Of a stretch of DNA of 64,000 bases, positions 33,636 through 42,931 are shown piece by piece; position 1 is the first letter of the stretch, and every line of letters begins with the position of its first letter. Made by a program: the position numbers and the translations under genes. The stretch comes from Gammaproteobacteria bacterium (lineage in GTDB: Bacteria > Pseudomonadota > Gammaproteobacteria > Pseudomonadales > Azotimanducaceae): positions 173,094 through 237,093 of the forward strand of contig JAPOVK010000034.1 of NCBI GenBank assembly GCA_026708185.1. Reading direction: 5' to 3'. A model generated the notes under the pieces. The model was not told the DNA's origin and did not search any database. It saw only the letters and a list, made by a program, of their open reading frames with translations.

Positions 33636-33689
33636 TGTGGTCTCCTTAAATGTCCTGTGTGAGGGGATCGCCTCTCGTCTGTGTTGGGT

Positions 33690-34169
33690 CTAGGCCTCGT
33701 AGGCCAGTTCTTCCGCTGAAGCCTGCACGGCACGGACGATCTTGTCGTAGCCCGTGCAGCGGCACAGGTTGCCTGCCAGCCAGTAGCGGATGGTGGTCTC
33801 GTCCGGATTCTTGTGCTTGTCGAGCAGCGCCTTGGTGGCGACGATGAAGCCGGGTGTGCAGATGCCGCATTGCAGGGCGGCGTGCTCCAGGTACTTCTCC
33901 TGGATGACGTGCAGCCCGTCGGGACCTGCGATGCCCTCGATGGTGGTCACTTCCTGGCCATCTACCTCGACGCCGAGGCAGAGGCAGGAACAAACCAGCC
34001 GGCCGTTGATCATGACCGAGCAGGCGCCGCAGTCGCCGGTCGCGCAGCCTTCCTTGGTGCCGGTGAGCGCGAGTTCGTCGCGCAGCACGTCAAGGAGCGA
34101 TTGCTGGGGCTCGCAGAGGAATTCCGTCGCGTCCCCGTTGATGGAGGTGGATACGTGTACTTTGCTCAT
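33690..34169 (-). CDS. molybdenum hydroxylase 2Fe-2S subunit
   Basis: A 159-aa electron-transfer subunit with two [2Fe-2S] clusters. The N-terminal plant-type ferredoxin domain has CATGDCGACSV plus the fourth Cys in GRLVCSCLCL. The C-terminal domain has CGICTPGF and NLCRCTGYDKIV. Its length is typical for the small subunit of the XDH/CODH family. It hands electrons from the molybdenum centre to the FAD subunit. It lies between the FAD gene (26 bp upstream) and the large subunit gene (54 bp downstream). Confidence 0.95.
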   Translation of the reverse strand: MSKVHVSTSINGDATEFLCEPQQSLLDVLRDELALTGTKEGCATGDCGACSVMINGRLVCSCLCLGVEVDGQEVTTIEGIAGPDGLHVIQEKYLEHAALQCGICTPGFIVATKALLDKHKNPDETTIRYWLAGNLCRCTGYDKIVRAVQASAEELAYEA

Positions 34170-34195
34170 GGATGTTCCTTAGCTGAATCTTGCGA

Positions 34196-35074
34196 TCAAA
34201 GGGCGGCGGCACGGTCGCGGGCGATCGCACCGGCACGCTTGGTCAGCACGCCGACGACCTTCTTGCGGTACTCGATGGTGCCACGCTTGTCCGTGATGGG
34301 CTTCGCCAGCGCACTCGATGCGGCGGCCGCGGCGGCAAGTGCATCGTCGTCCACCTTCGAGCCGACCAGGGCGGCTGCGGCGTCAGGGACCGGCAAGGCG
34401 GTGATCGCCACCGCGCCGATCGCGACCTTGGCCGCCGTGCAGGTTCCGCTGTCGTCCAGTGTCAAGGCCACGCCCGCTCCGCACACGGCAATGTCCATCT
34501 CCGTGCGCGGGATGAAACGCAGGTAGGCATCGGACGTCTTGCCCTTGGGTCGGGGAATCTTGAAGCCGACGAGGAATTCGCGCTCGGACAGGATGTTGGT
34601 GCCGACGCCGGTGACGAAATCCTCGACCGGGACTTCCTTGTTGCCGCCCGGCGAGGCGACGACGCAGACAGCCCCGCAGGCGATGAGGGCCGGAATCGTG
34701 TCACCGGCCGGGGATGAGTTGCACAGGTTGCCGCCGATGGTCGCGCGGCCCTGGATCTGCGTGGAGCCGATCAGGTCGGCGGCTTCGATGAGGCCCGGAA
34801 GAAGGGCCTTGAGTTCGTCGTTTTCGTTGAGTTTCGCGGATACGATCGCCGCGCCCATGTAGATCTCGTCGGCGCCAATGTCGAGTTCGTTCGCCTCGGC
34901 GACGGTCTTGACATCGACGAACGTCCGAGGGCCCTTGTCGATGGACCGCATCTGCACCAGGACATCCGTGCCCCCCGCAAGCATCTGCGTGCGTGTGCCG
35001 GCATCCGCTGCCGCGCCGAGTTGCGCCAGCGCATCGGCGACGTTCGTCGGCGCGTGGTAGGCGTAAGCCCCCAT
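34196..35074 (-). CDS. molybdenum hydroxylase FAD-binding subunit
   Basis: A 292-aa medium subunit of the same enzyme. The FAD-binding motifs are MLAGGTDVLVQM near residue 35 and TIGGNLCNSSPAGDTIPAL near residue 110; the C-terminal CO_deh_flav_C domain is recognisable (AYLRFIPRTEMDIAVCGAGVAL). It passes electrons onward to an external acceptor such as NAD or quinone. I chose the ATG at 35074, five bases after GGGAG, over a GTG two codons earlier. It is the first gene of the operon; a TATAAA on the minus strand near 35110-35115 may be its -10. Confidence 0.93.
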   Translation of the reverse strand: MGAYAYHAPTNVADALAQLGAAADAGTRTQMLAGGTDVLVQMRSIDKGPRTFVDVKTVAEANELDIGADEIYMGAAIVSAKLNENDELKALLPGLIEAADLIGSTQIQGRATIGGNLCNSSPAGDTIPALIACGAVCVVASPGGNKEVPVEDFVTGVGTNILSEREFLVGFKIPRPKGKTSDAYLRFIPRTEMDIAVCGAGVALTLDDSGTCTAAKVAIGAVAITALPVPDAAAALVGSKVDDDALAAAAAASSALAKPITDKRGTIEYRKKVVGVLTKRAGAIARDRAAAL

Positions 35075-35234
35075 ATTCACTCCCTTCCCTACATACGAAA
35101 GCGGGTAAGTTTATATCAGAAAGCCTCCGGCGTAGGGCACGGTGCCAGCGTGCATTTTCGTCGGCGACGGCGCGGGGCAGCGCGTGCCGTCGGCACGGCT
35201 ACAATGGACCCGTTCACATCGACCGGAACGTCCC

Positions 35235-36578
35235 TTGTCATTCGAGAAACCCGAGTTCGCCGCTCACCTGGGATGCATCGCCAGCCACTGGGGAGACGCG
35301 CTCGCCGAGAACCGCTACGACGCCGCCGTCGTTCCCGCGGGGGCGCCTGCCATGTACTACCAGGACGACCAGGCCCCGCCGTTCCATCCCAATCCGCACT
35401 TCGCGCGCTTCTTCCCCGACGACAGTTGCGCGGGTTCAGTTCTGCTCGTGCGACCCGGCGCGAATCCGAAGCTGTACTTCTCCCAGCCGGGCGGCTACTG
35501 GCATCTGTCGCCGTCCCTGCCCGACTGGGCGGACGCCTTCGACGTGGAGACCCATGACGACGACGAGGCGCTGTTGCGGTCCCTCGTGCAGGACCTGGCG
35601 CGCCACTCCCGGGTCGCGCTCGTCGGCCCCGACGAGACGTTCAGCGCCAACCTTCCTCTCGCCGCCGTCAATCCCGAGCGGCTGGTCAACCAACTGGTGT
35701 TCGCGAGGGCAACCAAGACGCCCTTCGAAGTCGCGCGGATGCGCGAAGCCACCGCCATCGGCGTCCGCGGGCACTTGGCCGCGCGCGACGCCTTCCGCTC
35801 GGGCGGCAGCGAATTCGACATCCACATGGCCTACCTCGCGGCAAGCGGCCAAGAGGAGAGCAAGCTGCCGTACCCGAACATCATCGCGCTCAACGAACAC
35901 GCCGGCATCCTCCACTACCAGCACTACGACCGGGAGCCGCCAGCGCGCGGGCACAGCTTCCTGATTGACGCCGGGGGACGCTCGGGGGGCTACCACGCGG
36001 ACATCACGCGCACCTACAGCGCCAATCCCGGGGACGACTTCGACGCCCTCGTCACCGCCCTGGACGAGAAACAGCAGGCGCTCGTCGGCGAGATCCGCCC
36101 CGGACTCTCCTACGTCGACCTGCATACGCGCATGCACCACGAGACCGCCGATCTCCTGGTGCGCTTCGGACTGATCCGGTGCAGCGCCGAGAGCGCCTTC
36201 GACCGCAAGATCACCGATGCGTTTTTCCCTCACGGCCTCGGCCACCTGCTGGGCCTGCAGACCCACGACGTCGGCGGCAAGCTCGCCAACGCCGACGGCG
36301 ACGAAGTGGAATCTCCCGAGCGCTTCCCGTCCCTGCGCTACACGCGCGAGATCGACTTGGGCCACGTGTTCACCGTCGAGCCCGGCTTGTACTTCATCCC
36401 CATGCTGCTCGAGACGTTGCACGACTCCGAGGCCGGCACGGACGTGAACTGGGCCAAAGTGGACGCGTTGCGGCCGTGCGGCGGCATCCGGATCGAGGAC
36501 AACGTCGTCGTGACCAGCGACGGCGCCGACAATCTGACCCGACCCGCGTTTGCGCAAATCGATCAACCGGGGGCCTAG
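35235..36578 (+). CDS. pepQ: Xaa-Pro dipeptidase (prolidase) PepQ
   Basis: A 447-aa M24B metallopeptidase that hydrolyses Xaa-Pro dipeptides. The five metal ligands are all present at positions matching E. coli PepQ within two residues: Asp245 (LIDAGG), Asp256 (HADITRTY), His337 (PHGLGH), Glu382 (TVEPGLYF) and Glu421 (IRIEDNVVV). The length is the family's usual 440-445. The start is TTG 35235; the frame is open upstream, but those residues lack similarity. TACAAT (35210-35215) is a possible -10. It is followed 6 bp later by a DPP-IV-like peptidase, giving a peptide-degradation operon with proline focus. Confidence 0.93.
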   Translation: MSFEKPEFAAHLGCIASHWGDALAENRYDAAVVPAGAPAMYYQDDQAPPFHPNPHFARFFPDDSCAGSVLLVRPGANPKLYFSQPGGYWHLSPSLPDWADAFDVETHDDDEALLRSLVQDLARHSRVALVGPDETFSANLPLAAVNPERLVNQLVFARATKTPFEVARMREATAIGVRGHLAARDAFRSGGSEFDIHMAYLAASGQEESKLPYPNIIALNEHAGILHYQHYDREPPARGHSFLIDAGGRSGGYHADITRTYSANPGDDFDALVTALDEKQQALVGEIRPGLSYVDLHTRMHHETADLLVRFGLIRCSAESAFDRKITDAFFPHGLGHLLGLQTHDVGGKLANADGDEVESPERFPSLRYTREIDLGHVFTVEPGLYFIPMLLETLHDSEAGTDVNWAKVDALRPCGGIRIEDNVVVTSDGADNLTRPAFAQIDQPGA

Positions 36579-36584
36579 CAGGGC

Positions 36585-38708
36585 GTGCGCCTGACCCTCG
36601 AGGCCCTGTTCGGCCCCACCCCTCTCGTCGGCCCGACGCCAACGCAGGTCAAGCTGTCGCCGGACGGCCGGTTCGCCAGCTTCCTGCGTCCGGCCGCGGA
36701 CGACCGCGAGCGCCTGGAGCTGTGGCTGATGGACCTGCGCCACGGGCACACCAAGGCGCTGTCACCCGATCTCACAGCCCCGGCAGAGGGAGAGATGACC
36801 GCCGAGGAGCGGGCCGAACGCGAGCGCCGTCGCTCGTTCGCGGGCGGGATCAGTTCGCACCAGTGGCACCCGGGTGGGGAACACATCCTGCTCGTCGCTC
36901 AGGGTGCCGCCCACATGGCCCGGATCACGGATAGCAAGGTCTCCGCGGCGACCCCGGCGAAAAGCCGGCAGACAGGCATCCGCCTGTCCCCCCGCGGCTC
37001 GCACTTGAGCTACGTCCGCGATGGCGACCTCTTCATCAGAGCGCTCGAAAGCGGCGTCGAGCGCAGTCTGACGACCGACGGCGGCGGCACCGTGAGCAAC
37101 GGCTTGCCCGAGTTCATCGCCCAGGAGGAGATGCATCGCTTCGAGGGCCATTGGTGGTCGCCGGACGAGCGCACACTGGCGTTCACCCGGGTCGACACCG
37201 CGCGGATTGCCGTGAGCTATAGGCACGAGGTGCTTAGCCGTTCGATCGACGTGATCCCGCAACGCTATCCCTTCGCGGGCGCGGCCAACGCCGAGGTGCG
37301 ACTCGCGCTCACCGATCTCGACTCCGGCGAGACGCGCTGGCTGGACTGGCGGCTTGCCGACGACGACTACCTGGCACGCGTACGCTTCGGCCCGGACGGT
37401 GCCTTGTACGTTCAGGCCCAATCCCGCGACCAGAAGCGGCTCACGCTGCGTCGGTGGATCAGTGGGCAGTGGAGCGAGGTCTTGACGGAAGACGCCGAAA
37501 CCTGGGTGAGCCTGCATGACAATCTCAAGTTCGCCGGCAAGACCCTGCTATGGACCTCCGAGCGCGACGGCACCGCCCGCCTGTACGCCGCCAACGGCGA
37601 CGGCGACGTCGACTGCGTCACCCCTGATCTCGGCCGCGTCAACGGCATCCTCGGCGCCGACGCGACGCGCGCCTGGGTCACGGCTTACCGCGACGATCCG
37701 ACCGGGCAGGACGTATTCGAGGTGAGTCTTCGCGACCGTAGCAGCCGCGCGTTGACACCCGGAGACGCCTGGCACGATGGTGTTGCCAACGTGCGGGCCG
37801 GGGTCGCCCTGATCACCCGGTCTTCTCCAATGGAGCCTGGGTCCTTGCGAGTCGTCGACCTGCACAAGCGCCGCACCGGGCGGCTGGTCTCGGGCGGTTC
37901 GGTGAACGGCAGCCACCCCTACTTTCCGTATCTCGATACGCATGTGGCACCCGAGTTCGGCCACATCGACACGGCCGGCGAGACGTTGCACTTTCGACTC
38001 ACCAAGCCGTCACCGTTCGATCCGGCGCGGCGCTACCCGGTTCTCGTGCACGTCTACGGCGGCCCGGGCGTGCAACGCGTCCGGCGAGACTTTCCTCCGC
38101 TCGTCCAGCAGATTCTGGCGCAGGCCGGGTTCGCCGTTTTCGAGCTTGACAACCGCGGTGGGAGCAACCGTCACAAGGGCTTCGAAGACGCCATTCACGA
38201 CGAGCTCGGGCGTATAGAGGTGGACGACCAGCTCGTCGGCACCGACTATCTGCGCTCGCTCGGCTGGGTGGACGGCCAGCGCATCGGGATATTCGGCCAC
38301 TCGTACGGTGGCTACATGGTCTTGAAATGCCTGGGCCGCGCGGCCGGGACGGGAACGTTCGCCGCAGGGGTCAGCATCGCACCCGTCACGCGTTGGGAGC
38401 TCTACGATACGCACTACACCGAACGCTACCTCCGCACGCCCACCGACAACCCGACTGGGTACGCCCGAAGTGCCGTTTTCCCTGCCGTCGAGGCCATCGA
38501 TGTGCCTTTGCTGCTTATGCACGGCATGGCCGACGACAACGTCCTGTTCAGCCACTCAACCGAGCTCATGCGCGTGCTGCAGGACGCGGGGGTGCCGTTC
38601 GAACTCATGACCTATCCGGGTTCCAAGCACGCCCTGCAGGAGCGGAGCGTCGCGATCCACCGCCACCGCTACCTGTTGGATTTCTTCCGGCGCAACCTCT
38701 GGCCTTAG
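36585..38708 (+). CDS. dipeptidyl-peptidase IV-like S9B serine peptidase
   Basis: A 707-aa S9 family enzyme. The N-terminal beta-propeller includes the substrate-anchoring Glu pair in AQEEMHRFEGHWWSPD. The catalytic domain has Ser573 in FGHSYGGYM, Asp650 in HGMADDNVLF and His682 in GSKHALQ. It should remove X-Pro or X-Ala dipeptides from peptide N termini. No signal peptide is visible, so unlike most bacterial DPP-IV it is probably cytoplasmic, which fits its pairing with the prolidase gene 6 bp upstream. GTG start just after that stop. Confidence 0.9.
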   Translation: MRLTLEALFGPTPLVGPTPTQVKLSPDGRFASFLRPAADDRERLELWLMDLRHGHTKALSPDLTAPAEGEMTAEERAERERRRSFAGGISSHQWHPGGEHILLVAQGAAHMARITDSKVSAATPAKSRQTGIRLSPRGSHLSYVRDGDLFIRALESGVERSLTTDGGGTVSNGLPEFIAQEEMHRFEGHWWSPDERTLAFTRVDTARIAVSYRHEVLSRSIDVIPQRYPFAGAANAEVRLALTDLDSGETRWLDWRLADDDYLARVRFGPDGALYVQAQSRDQKRLTLRRWISGQWSEVLTEDAETWVSLHDNLKFAGKTLLWTSERDGTARLYAANGDGDVDCVTPDLGRVNGILGADATRAWVTAYRDDPTGQDVFEVSLRDRSSRALTPGDAWHDGVANVRAGVALITRSSPMEPGSLRVVDLHKRRTGRLVSGGSVNGSHPYFPYLDTHVAPEFGHIDTAGETLHFRLTKPSPFDPARRYPVLVHVYGGPGVQRVRRDFPPLVQQILAQAGFAVFELDNRGGSNRHKGFEDAIHDELGRIEVDDQLVGTDYLRSLGWVDGQRIGIFGHSYGGYMVLKCLGRAAGTGTFAAGVSIAPVTRWELYDTHYTERYLRTPTDNPTGYARSAVFPAVEAIDVPLLLMHGMADDNVLFSHSTELMRVLQDAGVPFELMTYPGSKHALQERSVAIHRHRYLLDFFRRNLWP

Positions 38709-38723
38709 GCCGCACCGACCTCG

Positions 38724-39644
38724 TCAGGACCTCGGCGGAAAGCACCCGTCGTGCCACAACTCCGCCCACAACAGGAACAGCCGGTGCAACTGCATGACCC
38801 GGTTGAGGCCGGTGTTGGCGACCGCCATGGCGCGCAAGCGCTGCAGTTCGTCGGCAAAGTCGAGGAGAGCCTTCGGCCGGGGAGCGCGAGGGGCTTGCCC
38901 CTCGCTAGAGAAGCCGGGATTCTCGAGGCCTTGCCGCATTGCCCAGTGCACGATGCGCAGCCAACGCGCCGTCAGATCGGCGAGGCTCGCCTCGCGGTGC
39001 CGTTCCGCCACTTCGAGTGCCTTGGCCGGCTGCCGAGCCGCGTCGACGAGTGCAGACATGAGGGGTTCTTCCCCGCGCTCGACCGCATCACGCACCGTGA
39101 ACGGCGCCGATCCGTACTCGATAGCCAAGTGCTGGGCGCGCTCCCGATCGACACCGGCCTCGGCGAGCCACCCCATCACCACGTCATCGCTCGCCGGATG
39201 CACGTCCACGCGCTGGCAACGGCTGCACACGGTGGGCAGCAAGCGCTCCGGGGCACCGGTCACCAGCACGGCGAAGCTGTTGTCGGGCGGCTCCTCCAAC
39301 GACTTCAGCAACGCGTTGGCGGCGTTCTGGTTCATGCAGTCCGCAGCGTCGATCACGGCCGCCTTGCGGCCCGCGAAACGCGGGGTCTGGTGCAGGAACT
39401 CGATGGTCGCGCGCATCTGGTCCACCTTGATGACGCCCGACTCGGGTTGCACCCAACGCAGGTCCGGATGCGCCACCTCGCGCGGATTCTGCGCCGGGTC
39501 CAAGCGGAGCAACCGGGTGACCAGGGCCGCGGCAACGGTTTCTTCGCCCCAGCCCCCGGGGCCCTGGATGAGAAGACCGTGCGGAAGGCGGTCGTAGATG
39601 GCGTCTAGCCGCTCGAGCGGGGCCACCAGCCAAGGCGGCGTCAC
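38724..39644 (-). CDS. holB: DNA polymerase III delta' subunit HolB
   Basis: A 306-aa clamp-loader subunit. Residues HGLLIQGPGGWGEETVA form the degenerate P-loop expected of delta', KVDQMRATIEFLHQTPRF and CMNQNAANALLKSLEEPPDNSFAVLV are family hallmarks, and CSRC is the zinc-like motif segment. The GTG start overlaps the tmk stop (GTGA), as in other gammaproteobacteria (tmk-holB). Around residues 243-256 it contains an inserted sequence derived from the palindromic repeat also present in plsX and rluC. It ends the cell-envelope/fatty-acid operon and converges with the DPP-IV gene. Confidence 0.9.
   Translation of the reverse strand: MTPPWLVAPLERLDAIYDRLPHGLLIQGPGGWGEETVAAALVTRLLRLDPAQNPREVAHPDLRWVQPESGVIKVDQMRATIEFLHQTPRFAGRKAAVIDAADCMNQNAANALLKSLEEPPDNSFAVLVTGAPERLLPTVCSRCQRVDVHPASDDVVMGWLAEAGVDRERAQHLAIEYGSAPFTVRDAVERGEEPLMSALVDAARQPAKALEVAERHREASLADLTARWLRIVHWAMRQGLENPGFSSEGQAPRAPRPKALLDFADELQRLRAMAVANTGLNRVMQLHRLFLLWAELWHDGCFPPRS
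38877..38917. repeat. coding palindromic repeat, single copy inside holB
   Basis: The minus strand reads GCGAGGGGCAAGCCCCTCGC followed by GCTCCCCGGCCGAAGGCTC. It matches the 45-bp repeat unit of plsX and rluC except for the hairpin loop and two bases. Here it is inverted relative to the host gene, so it is translated in a different way (SSEGQAPRAPRPKAL). Confidence 0.75.
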
Positions 39645-40291
39645 GCCGAGCACGCCACGCCTGCAAGGAACAGATCCAGCGCTGCCGCCACATCTTCGCT
39701 CACGTATGCAAGGGGTCGACTTGCGTCGATCTCCACGACCCGGCCTTCGCTGCGTGCACGTTCGCGGTACACCGCGCGCACCCGGTCGAAGAACGCCGTT
39801 CGCTCCCCCTCGAAGCGATCCTGGTCGCGGTCGGCGATGCGCGCCATCCCGAGAGCGGCGGGGGCGTCGAGGTACAACGTCAGATCGGGCCATCGTGCAT
39901 CGTGCACCCACGCCGCAAGTTGCTCGACGATCGCCGGGGCCAGGCCACGGCCACCAGCCTGGTAGGCGAAGGTGGAGTCGGTGAACCGGTCGCACAGCAC
40001 CCATCGGCCATCCGCCAGCGCCGGCTCGATGACGGTCTGCACATGCTGGGCACGGGCGGCGAAAACGAGCAGCGTCTCGGCAAGCGGCGTCACCTGTTCG
40101 TCTCGACGCGCGAGCAGGACCTCCCGGATCTCCTCCGCCAGCGGCGTGCCACCCGGTTCCCGGGTGACGAGCACGTCGTAGCCCCGACGCGCGAGGATGT
40201 CCCCGATCAGCCTCAGGTTGGTCGTCTTGCCGACGCCCTCCCCGCCTTCCAGCGTGATGAAACGGCCGCGTTGTTCAACACGCCGCTTCAC
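39641..40291 (-). CDS. tmk: thymidylate kinase
   Basis: A 216-aa dTMP kinase that makes dTDP for DNA synthesis. P-loop FITLEGGEGVGKTTN, DR(Y/F) motif LVTREPGGTPLAEEIR, and the LID-like region CDRFTDSTFAYQAGGRGL are all present. The enzyme is cytoplasmic. The GTG start overlaps the mltG stop and its own stop overlaps the holB start, giving the order mltG-tmk-holB seen in E. coli. Confidence 0.95.
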   Translation of the reverse strand: MKRRVEQRGRFITLEGGEGVGKTTNLRLIGDILARRGYDVLVTREPGGTPLAEEIREVLLARRDEQVTPLAETLLVFAARAQHVQTVIEPALADGRWVLCDRFTDSTFAYQAGGRGLAPAIVEQLAAWVHDARWPDLTLYLDAPAALGMARIADRDQDRFEGERTAFFDRVRAVYRERARSEGRVVEIDASRPLAYVSEDVAAALDLFLAGVACSA

Positions 40292-41292
40292 AGCGTTTGG
40301 CGCAACTGGTAGCGACGCACCGCCGCGTTGTGCTGCTCGAGGTCGGCGGAGAACTCGCTGCTGCCGTCGCCACGCGCGACGAAATACAGATCGTCGTCCC
40401 CCGACGGGTGCAAGGCGGCCTCGATGGAGGCACGCCCCGGCAACGAAATGGGCGTCGGAGGCAACCCGCGGTGGCGGTAGGTGTTGTAGGGATGGTCGGT
40501 GGCGAGATGCACGCGCTTGAGGTCGCCGTCGAAGGCTGAACCGAGACCGTAGATCACGGTCGGGTCCGACTGCAGCCGCATGTTGCTCGACAACCGGTTG
40601 AGGAAGACGCTAGCGATTCGCGGCCGATCCGCGTCCAGTCCCGTCTCCTTCTCGATGATCGAAGCCAGGATGAGCGCCTGGCGCTGGTCCTCGTAGGCAA
40701 CGCGCGGGTCCCGTTGCGCCCATGCGGCGGTGAGGATCTGCTGCATCCGCAGGTGGGCGCGGCGCAGCAGCTCCGATGCCGTGTCGTCGCGCTCGAAAAG
40801 GTACGTATCGGGGAAGAAGGCACCTTCTGCATTGCCCTCAAGGCCGAGCCGCGTCATCAAGTCCGTGGTGGTAGCGCCGCCGAGGTCGAAGTCCACGCGC
40901 TCGTCTGCCGCCAGCGCGGCGATCGCTTCCGCGGCCGTCGTTCCCTCGGTGATCCGGAAACGATGCTGCACGACGTCCCCGCTCACCAGCCGGTCGAGCA
41001 ATTCGTCGGCCGTTTCGCCCGGACCAACCGCGTACTCGCCGCGGCGCAACGACGAGGCCAGGTTCCGGTGTCGTGCGCGCAGCGAGAACCAGGTCGGGTC
41101 GACGACCCCGGAGACGCCTAGCGAGTCGGCCACGGTGCCGAGCGTTGCGCCCGCCGGAACGATGAAAACCGTGTCGGAGGCCAGCGGCAACGGTTGGCTC
41201 GCCCACCGCCCGAGGAAGACGTTGACGGAGGCCAGCACCGCGACACCCGCCACGATTACCGTGGCGGGGACCAGCAGCACGCGCTTGTTCAT
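40288..41292 (-). CDS. mltG: endolytic peptidoglycan transglycosylase MltG (YceG)
   Basis: A 334-aa inner-membrane protein with one N-terminal transmembrane helix (VLLVPATVIVAGVAVLASVNVFL) and a periplasmic YceG domain. The catalytic Glu lies in ILASIIEKETGL, followed by ASVFLNRL, MRLQSDPTVIYGLG and the C-terminal PYNTYRHRGLPPTPISLPG. It cleaves nascent glycan strands and sets their length. Length and motifs match the family. It begins 4 bp after fabF; in E. coli pabC lies between them, but here it is absent. Confidence 0.94.
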   Translation of the reverse strand: MNKRVLLVPATVIVAGVAVLASVNVFLGRWASQPLPLASDTVFIVPAGATLGTVADSLGVSGVVDPTWFSLRARHRNLASSLRRGEYAVGPGETADELLDRLVSGDVVQHRFRITEGTTAAEAIAALAADERVDFDLGGATTTDLMTRLGLEGNAEGAFFPDTYLFERDDTASELLRRAHLRMQQILTAAWAQRDPRVAYEDQRQALILASIIEKETGLDADRPRIASVFLNRLSSNMRLQSDPTVIYGLGSAFDGDLKRVHLATDHPYNTYRHRGLPPTPISLPGRASIEAALHPSGDDDLYFVARGDGSSEFSADLEQHNAAVRRYQLRQTL

Positions 41293-41296
41293 GGAT

Positions 41297-42535
41297 TCAC
41301 ACGGCGGTGAAGATCAACGTGCCGTTGGTGCCCCCGAATCCGAACGAATTGGACAGCGCGGCCGTGATCGGCATCTCGCGCGCATCGTGCGGGATGTAGT
41401 CCAGGTCGCACTCCGGATCGGGATTGTCCAAGTTGATCGTCGGCGGCGCGACGTCGTTGGCGACCGCCAGCACGGAGAAGATGCCCTCTACGGCACCCGC
41501 GGCCCCCAGCAAGTGGCCGATCATCGACTTGCTCGAGCTGATCGGCACCCGGGTCTCCGCACCGAAAACCGACTTGATCGACAGGGTCTCGGCGATGTCG
41601 CCCTGGGGCGTCGACGTGCCGTGGGCGTTGATGTAGTCGATCTGCTCCGGGTTGAGGCTCGCATCCGTCAAGGCGTTGCGCATGGCCGACACGGCGCCTC
41701 GCCCGTCATCCGGTGGGCTGGTGATGTGGAACGCGTCGGCGCTCATGCCGAAGCCGGCCACCTCGCAGTAGATCGTCGCGCCGCGCGCCTTGGCGCGTTC
41801 ATATTCCTCGAGGACGAGAACGCCAGCGCCGTCGCCGAGGACAAACCCGTCACGATCGCGATCCCAGGGCCGGCTGGCCTTCTCGGGCTCGTCGTTGCGG
41901 GTGGACAAGGCGCGCATGGAGGAAAAACCGGCCACGGTGACCGGCGACGTGGCCTGTTCGGATCCGCCGACGACCATGGCGTCGGCCTCCCCGTACTGGA
42001 TCATGCGCATGCCAAAACCGATGTTGTGCGTGCCGGTGGTGCAGGCAGTCACCACGGCGATGTTCGGGCCGCGAAACCCGTAGCGGATGGAAAGCTGCCC
42101 CGAGATCATGTTGATGACGCTCGACGGCACGAAGAAGGGCGAGACCCGACCCGGGCCGCGATTCACGCAGGTGGTGTGGGTGGCCTCGATGGTGTTGATG
42201 CCGCCGATCCCGGAGCCGATGGCAACGCCAATCCGCTCGCCGTCGCCGTTCGCATTCTCGAGTCCCGCGTCACGAACGGCCTGGATCCCGGCGATCAACC
42301 CGTATTGTATGAAGGCGTCGATCCGACGCGCCTCTTTGCGATCGATGTAGTCGGCGACGTCGAGGTCCTTCACCGCCGCGCCAATGGTCACGCTGTGTTC
42401 GCTGACGTCGAAGGCGTCGATCGGAGCCGCCCCGCTGACGCCGGCCAACGAGTTCGCCCAGCCCTCCTCGACCGTGTTGCCGATCGGCGACAGCAGACCT
42501 AAGCCGGTAACGACGACTCGTCTTTTACCCCCCAT
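41297..42535 (-). CDS. fabF: beta-ketoacyl-ACP synthase II FabF
   Basis: A 412-aa condensing enzyme of fatty-acid elongation. The catalytic triad is complete: Cys in [13 protein letters not shown], His in [12 protein letters not shown] and His in [23 protein letters not shown] at the end gives the glycine-rich tail. It extends acyl-ACP with malonyl-ACP in the cytoplasm. It follows acpP by 14 bp on the same strand. Confidence 0.96.
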   Translation of the reverse strand: MGGKRRVVVTGLGLLSPIGNTVEEGWANSLAGVSGAAPIDAFDVSEHSVTIGAAVKDLDVADYIDRKEARRIDAFIQYGLIAGIQAVRDAGLENANGDGERIGVAIGSGIGGINTIEATHTTCVNRGPGRVSPFFVPSSVINMISGQLSIRYGFRGPNIAVVTACTTGTHNIGFGMRMIQYGEADAMVVGGSEQATSPVTVAGFSSMRALSTRNDEPEKASRPWDRDRDGFVLGDGAGVLVLEEYERAKARGATIYCEVAGFGMSADAFHITSPPDDGRGAVSAMRNALTDASLNPEQIDYINAHGTSTPQGDIAETLSIKSVFGAETRVPISSSKSMIGHLLGAAGAVEGIFSVLAVANDVAPPTINLDNPDPECDLDYIPHDAREMPITAALSNSFGFGGTNGTLIFTAV

Positions 42536-42549
42536 GGCGGCGAGTTGCC

Positions 42550-42783
42550 CTACTTGTGCGCCTGAATGTAGTCGATGGCCTCTTTCACAGTCGTTATGTT
42601 CTCCGCCTCCTCATCGGGGATCTCGGTCTCGAACTCCTCCTCCAAGGCCATGACGAGTTCGACGGTGTCCAGCGAGTCCGCGCCGAGGTCGTCCACGAAC
42701 GATGCTTCTTCCTTTACCTCTTCTTCCTTGACACCCAACTGTTCGCAGATGAGTCTTTTGACTCGTTCCTCAACGCTGCTCAT
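42550..42783 (-). CDS. acpP: acyl carrier protein AcpP
   Basis: A 77-aa acidic carrier protein with the phosphopantetheine attachment site Ser37 in [21 protein letters not shown] 42783 has an ideal AAGGAG eight bases upstream; a TTG two codons earlier is less likely. A TACAAT on the minus strand (42838-42833) could be a dedicated -10, consistent with the high expression of acpP in other bacteria. Immediately upstream are two perfect hairpins (42845-42889) separating it from fabG. Confidence 0.97.
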   Translation of the reverse strand: MSSVEERVKRLICEQLGVKEEEVKEEASFVDDLGADSLDTVELVMALEEEFETEIPDEEAENITTVKEAIDYIQAHK

Positions 42784-42844
42784 GTTCAAGACTCCTTAAA
42801 GATCCGAAGTGTTCGATTCGAAGCGGGCGCGTATTGTAGCCGAC

Positions 42845-42889
42845 GCGACCGCTTCGCGGTCGCCCCGAGAATTCGCTGCGCGAATTCTC
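42845..42889. repeat. two tandem perfect hairpins between fabG and acpP
   Basis: GCGACCGC-TTC-GCGGTCGC (42845-42863) and GAGAATTCG-CTGCG-CGAATTCTC (42867-42889) are both perfect inverted repeats. A third copy of the first arm, GCGACCGC-TAC-GCGGT, covers the fabG stop codon region. No U-run follows. They look like REP-type palindromes that may also stabilise or attenuate the operon mRNA. Confidence 0.65.
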
Positions 42890-42931
42890 CACGCGGCAAG
42901 GCACCCCGACCCGCCGGCACAGACGCGACCG

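Noticed and set aside
31869..33662. 597-codon plus-strand open frame
   Set aside because: It mirrors the molybdenum hydroxylase large subunit, whose motifs are unambiguous on the minus strand.
31416..35074. Form I carbon monoxide dehydrogenase (coxMSL)
   Set aside because: The gene order fits, but the large-subunit active-site loop reads AYRAPGAP instead of AYxCSFR.
35142..35234. Longer start for pepQ at the upstream ATG
   Set aside because: The extra 31 residues are unlike any prolidase N terminus, while TTG 35235 gives the standard length and metal-ligand positions.
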